This document shows positions 1 through 7,347 of a stretch of DNA of 64,000 bases, piece by piece. The first letter of the stretch is position 1. The number at the start of each line of letters is the position of its first letter. The notes below the pieces were generated by a model, which searched no databases, was not told the origin of the DNA, and saw only the letters and a program-made list of their open reading frames with translations. The stretch lies in contig JAIOYW010000013.1 in assembly GCA_021740915.1 (NCBI GenBank), positions 106,329-170,328 of the forward strand, read 5' to 3'. The position numbers and the translations under genes were made by a program. The DNA is from Ignavibacteriales bacterium. GTDB lineage: Bacteria > Bacteroidota > Ignavibacteria > Ignavibacteriales > Melioribacteraceae.

Positions 1-2
1 AA

Positions 3-1304
3 GGTTCAGACAGTTTTACCCGTCACATGGCAAATGCCGTATTCATTATGCCAAAAGCAAGTTTGCTGGTTTCTGCCATCAATATTGTAGAAGATATTTT
101 CAAGGAAATTGAAAAAGATGCCACCGAAGGCGGACATGCTTTTCAGGACATACAAGGTGATGTGTATGAAATGCTGTTGAGTGAAATCGCTACTGCTGGT
201 AAAAACGGACAGTTCCGTACCCCACGCCACATTATTAAACTCATGGCTGAGCTGGTTGCACCGCAATTGGGACAACGCATTGCCGACCCTGCTTGTGGAA
301 CAGGCGGTTTCTTATTGGGTGCATATCAATACATTCTTACCGATTTGGTTCGTAAAAACACTTCGACTTCCTTCGGCTCCGCTCAGGACAAGTCGCTCAG
401 TGCAGGAGACAGAAAGCCAATTGAAAAAGACGAAGACGGTTTTGAACGTGCTGCCATTAGTGCAGTTTTGACACAAAATGTAAAAACCATTCTCGACCAA
501 AGTTTTGTAGGTTACGATATTGATACCACAATGGTGCGTTTAGGTTTGATGAACCTGATGATGCATGGCATTGATGAACCCAAAATTGACTACAAAGACA
601 CGCTGAGCAAAAGCTACAACGAAGACAGCCAGTTCGATGTAATTATGGCAAATCCGCCATTTACGGGGAATATTGACAAAGGCGATATTAACGAAGGGTT
701 GAAACTGCCCACCACCAAAACCGAACTGCTGTTTGTAGAACGTATTTTTAACATGCTCAAAATGGGCGGAACGGCTGCCGTTATTGTACCCAGTGGTGTA
801 ATACAAAACAGCGGAAAAGCATTTGAAAGCCTACGAAAACTGATTATTGAAAAAGCCGAACTAAAAGCCGTAATAGCCGTTCCAAGCGGAGCATTTAAAC
901 CCTACGCAGGAGTAAGTACTGCCATTTTGATTTTTACAAAAGGCGGTGAAACCAACAATGTGTGGTTTTACGATATGCAATCAGATGGCTATAGTTTAGA
1001 CGATAAGCGAAATAAAATTGCAGACCTGCCCGACGGCACGGCGGGAAGCGATTTGCCCGACATTGTGCAACGCTTCAAGGAGCGCGGTTCCCTGAGCGGA
1101 GCCGAAGGGGACCGAAAGCAGAAATACTTTATGGTGCCGAAAAACGAAATTGTAGAAAACAACTACGACCTGAACCTGAGCACCTACAAAGAAGAAGTGT
1201 ATGAAGAAGTGGTGTATGAAAAACCGAATGTGATTTTCGTAAAATTGGAAAGCATTGAAGCCGATATTCAAAAAGGGTTGGCTGAATTAAAACAAATAAT
1301 CTAA
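3..1304 (+). CDS. hsdM: Type I restriction-modification DNA methylase subunit, 5'-truncated by window edge
   Basis: This is an adenine-N6 methyltransferase subunit of a type I restriction system. The reading frame is open to the first base of the window, so the N-terminus (HsdM N-terminal helical domain) is missing here. Visible motifs are FRTPRHI ahead of the SAM site, the SAM-binding motif ADPACGTGGF and the catalytic NPPF in DVIMANPPFTGN. Two stretches look foreign: codons around 361-410 (TSFGSAQDKSLSAG) and 1084-1115 (GSLSGAEGD) share an inverted 18-bp core (370-387 and 1091-1108) and extend surface loops in frame. The stop TAA overlaps the ATG of the next gene by one base. The last 60 bp recur in diverged form at 1942-2001, next to hsdS. 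HsdM works with HsdS for specificity; no hsdR is visible in the window, so it may lie upstream. Family call is firm. Confidence 0.93.
   Translation, partial: GSDSFTRHMANAVFIMPKASLLVSAINIVEDIFKEIEKDATEGGHAFQDIQGDVYEMLLSEIATAGKNGQFRTPRHIIKLMAELVAPQLGQRIADPACGTGGFLLGAYQYILTDLVRKNTSTSFGSAQDKSLSAGDRKPIEKDEDGFERAAISAVLTQNVKTILDQSFVGYDIDTTMVRLGLMNLMMHGIDEPKIDYKDTLSKSYNEDSQFDVIMANPPFTGNIDKGDINEGLKLPTTKTELLFVERIFNMLKMGGTAAVIVPSGVIQNSGKAFESLRKLIIEKAELKAVIAVPSGAFKPYAGVSTAILIFTKGGETNNVWFYDMQSDGYSLDDKRNKIADLPDGTAGSDLPDIVQRFKERGSLSGAEGDRKQKYFMVPKNEIVENNYDLNLSTYKEEVYEEVVYEKPNVIFVKLESIEADIQKGLAELKQII
1245..1304 (+). repeat. hsdM tail, copy 1 of a 60-bp diverged duplication
   Basis: These 60 bp encode the last residues of the present hsdM frame (LESIEADIQKGLAELKQII, then stop). 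The same segment recurs at 1942-2001, differing by my count at about 10 of 60 positions. About half of the changes fall in the last dozen bases. The encoded peptides stay closely similar (S/N and QI/EL changes only), so the copies look like homologous coding alleles and not a recent exact duplication. Confidence 0.8.
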
Positions 1305-1765
1305 TGGCAGGAACATTTTCTCAAATATATATTCAGGTTGTTTTTGCAGTGCAAAACAGGGAGTGCATGATTCATTCATCATGGGAAGAAGAATTGTACA
1401 AATACATTTCTGGCATCGTAAAGAATAAAGAACAAAAAATGTTAGCCATAAATGGAATGCCTGACCATATTCATTTTTTTATAGGAATGAGACCATCTTG
1501 TTGCTTATCAGATTTAGTTAGAGAAATTAAAAAATCATCGAATGATTTTATTAAAGAAAAGAAATTCACGAAATTCAAATTTAATTGGCAAGAAGGCTAT
1601 GGAGCGTTTTCATACAGTCATTCACAAATTGATTCCGTGGTGAAATATATCATGAATCAAAAGGAACATCATAAGAAACACACATTCAGAGAAGAGTATC
1701 TGGATTTTTTGAAGAAGTTTGAGATAGAATTTAAAGACGAATATTTATTTAAATGGATAGAATAA
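1304..1765 (+). CDS. IS200-like / REP-associated tyrosine (Y1, HUH) transposase
   Basis: This 153-aa protein has the Y1 transposase signature: the HUH metal site HIH at residues 55-57 (GMPDHIHFF), the conserved WQEGYGAFSYS stretch near residues 95-105, and the catalytic tyrosine Y115 in VVKYIMNQKEHHKK. Family members cut single-stranded DNA and form a 5'-phosphotyrosine link; those with REP-like palindromes nearby are called RAYTs. Four short hairpins follow directly at 1770-1937, fitting the RAYT pattern. The ATG overlaps the hsdM stop (TAATG), so it is probably translated with the methylase message. Its position between two copies of the hsdM tail suggests it inserted into the hsdM-hsdS junction. 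The gene looks intact. Confidence 0.88.
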   Translation: MAGTFSQIYIQVVFAVQNRECMIHSSWEEELYKYISGIVKNKEQKMLAINGMPDHIHFFIGMRPSCCLSDLVREIKKSSNDFIKEKKFTKFKFNWQEGYGAFSYSHSQIDSVVKYIMNQKEHHKKHTFREEYLDFLKKFEIEFKDEYLFKWIE

Positions 1766-1769
1766 TAGA

Positions 1770-1937
1770 GAATCCGAAGGATTCAAATGTTTATAGAAAT
1801 GGTTGTTGCGGTTTATATACGACCCTGAAAGGGTCATATGTTTATAGAAAATATCAATGTTTAGGATATTCGACCCCATCGGGGTCGCACCGTTCATTGT
1901 ATATGTTTTTCTATAAACATCAAATCCCTTCGGGATT
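1770..1937. repeat. BIME-like cluster of four hairpins with a shared 13-bp linker
   Basis: Four short perfect hairpins occur at 1770-1784 (stem GAATCC), 1821-1835 (stem GACCC), 1871-1887 (stem CGACCCC) and 1923-1937 (stem AATCCC). The linker ATGTTTATAGAAA follows the first two (1787-1799, 1838-1850) and its reverse complement precedes the last one (1908-1920). This gives a head-to-tail then head-to-head arrangement like bacterial interspersed mosaic elements. Stem sequences differ while the architecture is kept. The adjacent Y1 transposase is the natural partner. Confidence 0.75.
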
Positions 1938-1941
1938 ATTT

Positions 1942-2001
1942 TTGGAAAATATTGAAGCTGATATTCAAAAAGGATTGGCGGAATTAAAAGAGTTGATCTG
2001 A
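1942..2001 (+). repeat. hsdM tail, copy 2, joined to hsdS
   Basis: This segment encodes LENIEADIQKGLAELKELI followed by TGA, which overlaps the hsdS ATG as TGATG at 1999-2003. That is the coupling expected for an uninterrupted hsdM-hsdS pair, so this is probably the ancestral junction. An open frame runs into it from 1753 through the hairpin cluster, but that upstream part shows no protein character. Confidence 0.75.
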
Positions 2002-3186
2002 TGAAGTTTGAGAAACTTGGAGATATAGCAACAATTAAAACAGGCAAGTATGATGTAAACCATTCTACTCCTGATGGAGAATACGTATTCTATACTTGTG
2101 CATTTGGACAATTCAAATCACCGACTTACTCTTTTGAAGGTCCTGCAATTATATTACCTGGGAATGGGGCAAATGTTGGTGAAGTTTTCTATTACGATGG
2201 AAAATTTGAAGCATATCAAAGGACTTATGTGGTTCAAAATTTCAAAGCTGACCCTAATTACATCTATGCTTATTTTAAAGCACAGTGGAAAAACAGTTTA
2301 AGGAATAAGCAGTTTGGTTCTGCTACAAACTACATCAGACTAAATAATCTTACGGATTTCAAGGTTCCCCTTCCCCCACTACCCGACCAACTCCACATCG
2401 CCAACCTCTTAAGCAAAGCCGAAAACCTGATAAGCCTACGAAAAGAAAGCATCTGCCTACTGGATGAATTTTTAAAAAGCACTTTTTTAGAGATGTTTGG
2501 AGACCCCGAAAAAAATCCAAAGAATTTGCCGTTTACAGAACTTGAAAAGTTGTGTGCTGTAATTGTTGATTGTCCGCATTCAACACCAGTGAAATCAAAA
2601 GATGCAACTAACTTTCCATGCATCAGAACTTCTGAATTAACAAACGGATATATTTCATGGGATTCAATGCAATATTTGGAAGAAGATGAATACAAAAAAC
2701 GTACTCAACGATTAATCCCTTTAGCTGGCGACATTGTTTACGGTAGAGAAGGTAGTTATGGTGAAGCAATCAGAATCCCTTCAACTCATAATTTTTCATT
2801 AGGTCAAAGAACAATGTTATTTAGACCTGATTATAAAAAAACAAATAGTATTTTTCTTTGGGCAATGGTTCGCTCTGAATTTGTTTACAGACAAGCTAAA
2901 AAGAAAAACAGTTGGTCATGTTAATGTTAAAGACATTAAGCAATTCAGAGTTTATAATCCTCCAATAGAACTCCAAAACCAATTTGCTCAAATAATAGAA
3001 AAAACAGAAGCACTTAAAACCCAATACCAACAGAGCTTACAGGAATTGGAAAATTTGTATGGCAGTTTAAGCCAAAACGCGTTTAGGGGTGAGTTGGGTT
3101 TGAAAGATGATAGTTTGTTAAGCTCTGCTGAGGATGGTCGAAGCATGGCTGCGGAGCCTAATATTGAATACAAGACAAATTGTTAA
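2001..3186 (+). pseudogene. hsdS: Type I restriction specificity subunit, split by a one-base frameshift
   Basis: HsdS recognises the split target sequence through two target recognition domains (TRD). Frame one (2001-2924, 307 aa) carries TRD1, the conserved spacer after PLPPLPDQLHIANLLSKAE, and most of TRD2. It then ends prematurely (KKKNSWSC, stop). The expected continuation TVGHVNVKDIKQFRVYNPP, plus the second conserved helix IEKTEALKTQYQQSLQELENLYGSL, is in another frame to 3186. Removing one A from the A5-G-A5 tract at 2899-2909 restores a single protein of about 395 aa. This may be a real inactivation, a phase-variable tract or a sequencing error. The C-terminal tail (after GELGL) looks like added repeat-derived sequence. 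The ATG overlaps an hsdM-like stop. Confidence 0.88.
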
Positions 3187-3436
3187 TGCAAAAGAGCTTC
3201 CGCCTCTCCAGCCCACTTAACCGCCTTTCAGGACGGTTTTAGGATTACTCACAAATTGCTTATTTTTTATAGGTGTTCGTGAATCGCTTCGCTTATTTGC
3301 CCACGCTCAAAAAACAAAATAAACCTGCCCGTTCCACAGGCGGGTTTGTGCTTCGTGTATAGGTTGGTGCAGTTAAACAATGACTTGAAAATAGAGCTAA
3401 ATAATTGACAAACAAACAGAAATAAATGAACACCAG
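3187..3436. other. Gap after hsdS, no gene; one imperfect hairpin
   Basis: No supported gene lies here. An inverted repeat pairs 3321-3329 (AAACCTGCC) with 3339-3347 (GGCGGGTTT). The flanking A-rich stretch on the left would read as a T tract on the minus strand, but no minus-strand gene feeds into it. It could equally be a short interspersed repeat. The rest is AT-rich and featureless by eye. Confidence 0.4.
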
Positions 3437-3568
3437 TTGCCAACACGCGGTATAGTTAATAAGGGTTTCAGTGGTTTTCGGGGCGTAGTAACCCGCTCTA
3501 AAATAAGCTGTACCTTGACAGGAAAAAGCCCGCAATCCCTTACTAACCATACCGCCACCGTTATGTGC
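3437..3568 (+). repeat. Long imperfect palindrome resembling an integron attC site (copy 1)
   Basis: The outer arms 3447-3468 and 3534-3555 pair with only about three mismatches over 22 bases. The left end carries CCAAC and the right end GTTATGTGC. An internal GTAACCCGCT sits at 3488-3497. A second palindrome at 4172-4315, past the next gene, has the same internal word at nearly the same offset (53 against 51 bases), and its left end GCACATAAC is the exact complement of this right end. Size and layout fit an attC-type recombination site, although the terminal boxes depart from the RYYYAAC/GTTRRRY consensus. No integron integrase is in the window. Confidence 0.5.
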
Positions 3569-3598
3569 AAGCTGAAAAAACAACGATAGAATAAAATT

Positions 3599-4159
3599 AT
3601 GGCAAAATTGACATCATTCACATTCATTTCTTTAAATGGATTTTATAAAGGAATAAACGAGGATATAAATTGGCACCAACACGGAGGAGAAGAGGCGGAA
3701 TACTCAGTTGAGAGCTTAAAATCGGACGACATTCTTCTATTCGGCAGAGTGACTTATGATATGATGAAAAGTTTTTGGCCAACTCAACTGGCTTATGATT
3801 CCTTTCCCGAAGTTGCATATGGAATGAACAACTCGGAAAAACTTGTTGTTTCTAAATCACTAAAATCAGCTGATTGGAAAAACACCCAAATTATTAAGGA
3901 AAATCTCATCGATAGAATAACAGAATTAAAAAAGACGAGTAAAAAGAACATTACACTTTTAGGGAGCGGAAAGATTTTAAAACAACTTTCGAATGCGAAT
4001 TTAGTGGACGAATATCAAATAATGGTTGACCCAATATTCATCGAAAATGGAGAACCGATTTTGGACAATCTGAATGATAATATTAATCTCGAACTGACAA
4101 AAAGCAAAGTTCTTAAAAGTGGTACAATCTTGCTTTATTATAAACCTAAAGTGAATTAA
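3599..4159 (+). CDS. RibD C-terminal / dihydrofolate-reductase-like family protein
   Basis: This 186-aa protein fits the RibD_C / DHFR-like superfamily of NADPH-dependent reductases (YyaP/YwjB-like). Visible are the N-terminal strand LTSFTFISLNGFYKG, the LLFGRVTYDMMKSFWP motif near residue 45, and the C-terminal ITLLGSGKILKQLSNANLVDEYQIMVDPIFI block typical of the fold. Length matches the family. The substrate is unknown; members are often called dihydrofolate reductases without proof. No clear Shine-Dalgarno precedes the ATG. The gene lies alone between two attC-like palindromes, as a gene cassette would, which suggests it was acquired as a unit. Confidence 0.85.
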   Translation: MAKLTSFTFISLNGFYKGINEDINWHQHGGEEAEYSVESLKSDDILLFGRVTYDMMKSFWPTQLAYDSFPEVAYGMNNSEKLVVSKSLKSADWKNTQIIKENLIDRITELKKTSKKNITLLGSGKILKQLSNANLVDEYQIMVDPIFIENGEPILDNLNDNINLELTKSKVLKSGTILLYYKPKVN

Positions 4160-4171
4160 GGAATAAAGCCA

Positions 4172-4315
4172 GCACATAACAATGTATATACAAAATAGGC
4201 GAAATAGTAGTAAATTCAAAGTTTGTAACCCGCTTCAAAGTCGTAATGGTATTATAAGTTTGAAGCCCGGGATCGTCCGCTTTGCATATATTTGCAAATA
4301 CTAAACATTGTGCGC
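4172..4315 (+). repeat. Long imperfect palindrome resembling an integron attC site (copy 2)
   Basis: It starts 12 bases after the stop of the RibD-like gene, where an attC would stand in a cassette. The ends GCACATAAC and ATTGTGCGC, with ACAATGT/ACATTGT just inside, are inverted. A central stem pairs CCCGCTTCAAA (from about 4229) with TTTGAAGCCCGGG (4259-4271). It shares GTAACCCGCT (4225-4234) and overall geometry with the palindrome at 3437-3568. Arm pairing is looser than in copy 1. Confidence 0.45.
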
Positions 4316-4353
4316 AATTTAAAGCGGCGGCCTCGTCCAGAAAATAGGATATT

Positions 4354-5394
4354 ATGAAGAAGAAACAAATAAAACGAATACTCAGAATAGTCTTTATTTT
4401 GGCAAGTGTAGGCTCTTTATACTTCGTACCATGGATTTTGGTGCGGGCATGGATAATGCCGCTGCCTGATACGGTTCAGGAACAACTCGATGAAGGCATC
4501 AAATATGGATTTGATGGAATGATTGTTTATGTGGACGAAGCAGGTAAACCCCCTGCGTTTTATGCTGCAGGCTGGCACAACCGGAAAAGTAAAACACCCG
4601 CCTACCCGCAAGCATTATTTAAAATTGCCAGCATTACAAAGCTATATGTCGCTGTTGCTGCCGCAAAGCTGGTAAAAGCCGGGCACTTGTCTTTGGATGA
4701 AACAATTGCTGAATACTTTCCGGAACTTGCGGGAAGAATTGAATATTCAGACAAAATAACCTTGAGAATGATGTTGCAGCATCGGAGTGGCATTCCCAAT
4801 TTTGTTGAACATCCTGATTTTTGGAAAAAACCTCCAAAAAGCAGACAAGAAACACTTGATTACGCACTGGATTTACCGGCTGACTTTGAGCCTGGTGAAG
4901 ATTATGGTTATTCAAACACCAATTATATGTTGATTGAGGATCTCGTTGATAAAACGTTGGGCTATCCACACCAGCAATATATCAGGGAGGAAATTTTGAA
5001 CCCTCTTGGGCTGAAAAACACTTTCACCTCGCTTAGTGAAGTGGATATTGACGATGTGATGAGCGGCTATTATGTCGGCGTCGATGCTGATTTTAAGTAT
5101 GAAGACACTGGCTTAATGCTGGCAACAGCGGAGGATGTGGGTATATTTTTACGTGCATTAAACGATGGTTCGGTGTTTAAGGAAGGTGAACAGGAAATCT
5201 ATTCCTCCATTTACGTTTACGAACATACGGGTCTTATTGTTGGCTATCAGAGTATCGCAAAATATTACAAAGACATGGACATGATTGTTATCCAATTCAA
5301 TAATACAACTAATTTTGATGGATATAACTGGAATTTGGCGGAAATCATATATAGTCGTATCGTAAAAATAATGAGAAGCAAAAAAAGCTCATAA
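4354..5394 (+). CDS. Serine hydrolase of the class C beta-lactamase / DD-peptidase fold
   Basis: This 346-aa protein has an N-terminal hydrophobic segment (residues about 9-30) that should anchor or export it, so it acts outside the inner membrane. The serine active site SxxK is S93-I-T-K96 in KIASITKLYVA, the second motif YSN appears in YGYSNTNYM near residue 186, and HTG near residue 291 stands where KTG/HxG is found in this family. Such enzymes include beta-lactamases, DD-carboxypeptidases and esterases; sequence alone does not separate them. It is shorter at the C-terminus than many AmpC-like proteins. It stands alone after the attC-like palindrome; I see no matching palindrome after it. 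Confidence 0.85.
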   Translation: MKKKQIKRILRIVFILASVGSLYFVPWILVRAWIMPLPDTVQEQLDEGIKYGFDGMIVYVDEAGKPPAFYAAGWHNRKSKTPAYPQALFKIASITKLYVAVAAAKLVKAGHLSLDETIAEYFPELAGRIEYSDKITLRMMLQHRSGIPNFVEHPDFWKKPPKSRQETLDYALDLPADFEPGEDYGYSNTNYMLIEDLVDKTLGYPHQQYIREEILNPLGLKNTFTSLSEVDIDDVMSGYYVGVDADFKYEDTGLMLATAEDVGIFLRALNDGSVFKEGEQEIYSSIYVYEHTGLIVGYQSIAKYYKDMDMIVIQFNNTTNFDGYNWNLAEIIYSRIVKIMRSKKSS

Positions 5395-5825
5395 ACATCC
5401 TTAAAAAAACGGGCGAAACAGTACTGACTTCAGGGCTTCTGGCTCGTACCACCTTTATGCTTGACTGAAAGTCTGACTCTGCGAAATTATTCATCTTCAG
5501 GAAAAATATTGATATCGGAGTCCATCGAATTAATGTTCTGAATCGGGGTATGAAAAACAATTTCTTTTATTGCACACGCGCTCCGTAGAAATAGAATGTA
5601 CAATTTCTTCACAACTCGGGAAAAGACAAAACAATGAAGCCAAATCCTGGAGTGATTTAAAACATTTCGTTTTCATATTTTCACTATATTTCTGCTGTCC
5701 GTGTTTCAGTTTTGTAATTATATTAATTAGTGAATCAGAACCAGATATTAACTGAAAACACAAAACATAGTCTTTGCTATAAGAGTCCGGTGCATATTTA
5801 TTAAATATTGAACGGGAACCTGAAG
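5395..5825. other. Gap of about 430 bases, possible decayed minus-strand ORF
   Basis: No intact gene is supported. On the minus strand an open stretch from about 5763 to 5540 reads like a helical basic protein. A change of frame near 5550 would continue it into an acidic tail (MDSDINIFPEDE) with a stop at 5487-5489. This could be the remains of a small gene, but it has no good start codon and I do not recognise it. No tRNA or clear terminator was seen. Confidence 0.25.
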
Positions 5826-6290
5826 ATGACTGACCTGGAAAAATCCAAATCAGCGCTTATTAAAGAGTTAAAGAAATTGCGACAGGAAAACGAAGATCTA
5901 AAAGCCCTCCGCAAAAAAGGTTTTCCACATCTACTTCAGGAGACTGAAGATGCAAATCAAGTCCTCAAAATGTTTCAGGATGTTCAGAAACTTGCAAAAA
6001 TTGGTATCTGGGAATGGGATGTACTCAGCGACCGTGTAAAATGGTCTGAGGAACTTGGCAGAATAAACCCATCGGTTGAGAAATTAATGGAGGTGGACTT
6101 AGAAACTCTGACGGTCCACAGACTGGGATTGAGAAAAGAACTCGGTAAGAGTTTTTCTACGACGAATCTTGTAGAAAACTTCTATTTCCAATTAGAAAAA
6201 GGATTAATTAACCGTTGCATTGGCAACTGTAACAATGAATGCTCAATTAAAGACTGCTTGATATATCATGGCCATTTCTTTTTCAACTAA
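5826..6290 (+). pseudogene. Chimeric remnant: coiled-coil/PAS kinase N-terminus joined to a mutator-type transposase fragment
   Basis: From ATG 5826 (the frame also opens at a TTG at 5808) the product begins with a coiled coil (KSALIKELKKLRQENEDLKAL) and the first strands of a PAS domain (KLAKIGIWEWDVLSDRVKWSEEL), closely like the PAS domains of the kinase starting at 10328. After about 6060 it switches to a segment with the LTxHRLGxxxxLGxSFxTTNxxEN pattern of IS256/mutator-family transposases, then loses all family character before the stop. The original kinase gene therefore seems to have been cut by an insertion that later decayed. Upstream GGAACCTGAAG may be its ribosome site. A functional product is unlikely. 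Confidence 0.6.
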
Positions 6291-6408
6291 TTTTTATAAT
6301 TGCCATGAATGTTTTTCTTTATAGTAGAAAAAAACATTCGCAAAAAAAGGAAGTAAGCGAACTAATTAGAAAACATCGACAGGATGAAAAACATACCATA
6401 GTTGAATA

Positions 6409-7242
6409 ATGAAAGAAATAAAAGATATCAGCGATTTTATCATGCAATCACAGGGCTTTGATATTTCAAGTTATGAAGACTCATTCCTGAAAAAAACACT
6501 TCATAAAAGGATATCAGAATCTAAGTCCAATTCCATTGAGGAGTACTCCACTTTTCTTAAGCAAAGCAGTACTGAAGGAAATCTTTTAATCGCTTCGCTT
6601 CAAAACAATTATAGTGAGTTTTTTCGCAATGCGCTCACTTTTGCAGTTTTGGAACGTATAGTTCTTCCGTCCTTAGTGCAAAAAAAGAAAAAGAAGGAAA
6701 TACGTATCTGGTCGGCGGCATGTGCACAGGGGCAAGAGGTTTATAGCATTGCCATCCTTTTGGAAGAACTTAGGAATGGTGGTAATGAAAAGTTTAATTA
6801 TAGGATTTTTGCAACCGATAAATGCGATGCACAAATTAATAAAGCCAGAATCGGGCAATACCCATCCTCTGCGCTAAACAACGTAAATTTTAAACGGGCA
6901 AAAAAATGGTTCACAAAGCAAAAGGATACATTTACGATAAAACCTGAGCTGAAGGAAAACATCGATTTTTCTGTTTTTGATTTGCTCGACAAAAAAATCA
7001 GCAGTCCTTCAGCAAGTATATTTGGAGACTTTGATATAGTTATTTGTGCCAATCTGTTATTTTATTTCACCCCCAAAAAGCGGAGACAGATACTTGACAA
7101 AGTAAGCAAAACTGTTTCTAATAGTGGATACCTGATCACAGGTGAAGCAGAAAGAGAAATTTTATTATATGTGGATTTTAAGGAAATATTTCCACAGTCG
7201 GGGATATTTCAGAAAAAGATGGACCGCGCCTGCCTGTGCTGA
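6409..7242 (+). CDS. cheR: CheR-type glutamate O-methyltransferase
   Basis: CheR enzymes methylate glutamates of chemoreceptors, or of other signalling proteins in non-chemotactic clusters, using SAM. The 277-aa product shows the N-terminal helical domain, NYSEFFRN (family NxTxFFR), the SAM site IRIWSAACAQGQEVYSIAI, the acidic FATD, and DIVICANLLFYFTP (family NVLIYF). Length is normal. Neither cheB nor a chemoreceptor is next to it; the following genes are two hybrid kinases, a setting typical of CheB/CheR-linked PAS kinase cascades, and a decayed PAS gene lies upstream. The last residues (RACLC) come from a short repeat at 7229-7258 that has replaced or extended the natural end. Confidence 0.87.
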   Translation: MKEIKDISDFIMQSQGFDISSYEDSFLKKTLHKRISESKSNSIEEYSTFLKQSSTEGNLLIASLQNNYSEFFRNALTFAVLERIVLPSLVQKKKKKEIRIWSAACAQGQEVYSIAILLEELRNGGNEKFNYRIFATDKCDAQINKARIGQYPSSALNNVNFKRAKKWFTKQKDTFTIKPELKENIDFSVFDLLDKKISSPSASIFGDFDIVICANLLFYFTPKKRRQILDKVSKTVSNSGYLITGEAEREILLYVDFKEIFPQSGIFQKKMDRACLC

Positions 7243-7258
7243 CGCTTCGGCAGACAGG
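7229..7258. repeat. Short palindromic interspersed repeat, family B, long form
   Basis: A 30-bp element spans the end of cheR and its stop. Read on the minus strand it begins CCTGTCTGC and ends ACAGGCAGG, with an internal GAAGC. A shorter version with the same two ends is embedded in a coding sequence at 9936-9955. Confidence 0.55.
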
Positions 7259-7347
7259 GATGAACACGGATAAAAAATTAGCGATAATATTCGTTTGAAA
7301 ATCCGCTTTCTCAGCGCTCTAATTTAACTGTATTGAAGAGACTAAAT

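Noticed and set aside
1770..1937. Hairpin cluster as a CRISPR array
   Set aside because: The stems differ, the constant part is 13 bases, one copy is inverted and spacing is irregular; there are no cas genes.
1753..2001. An 82-codon open frame through the hairpin cluster into the hsdM-like tail
   Set aside because: The first two thirds only translate the hairpins and linkers; just the last 19 codons have protein character, best read as an hsdM tail copy.
5345..5560. Minus-strand ORF overlapping the hydrolase gene's end
   Set aside because: It overlaps a clear gene, and its composition is that of an antisense shadow.
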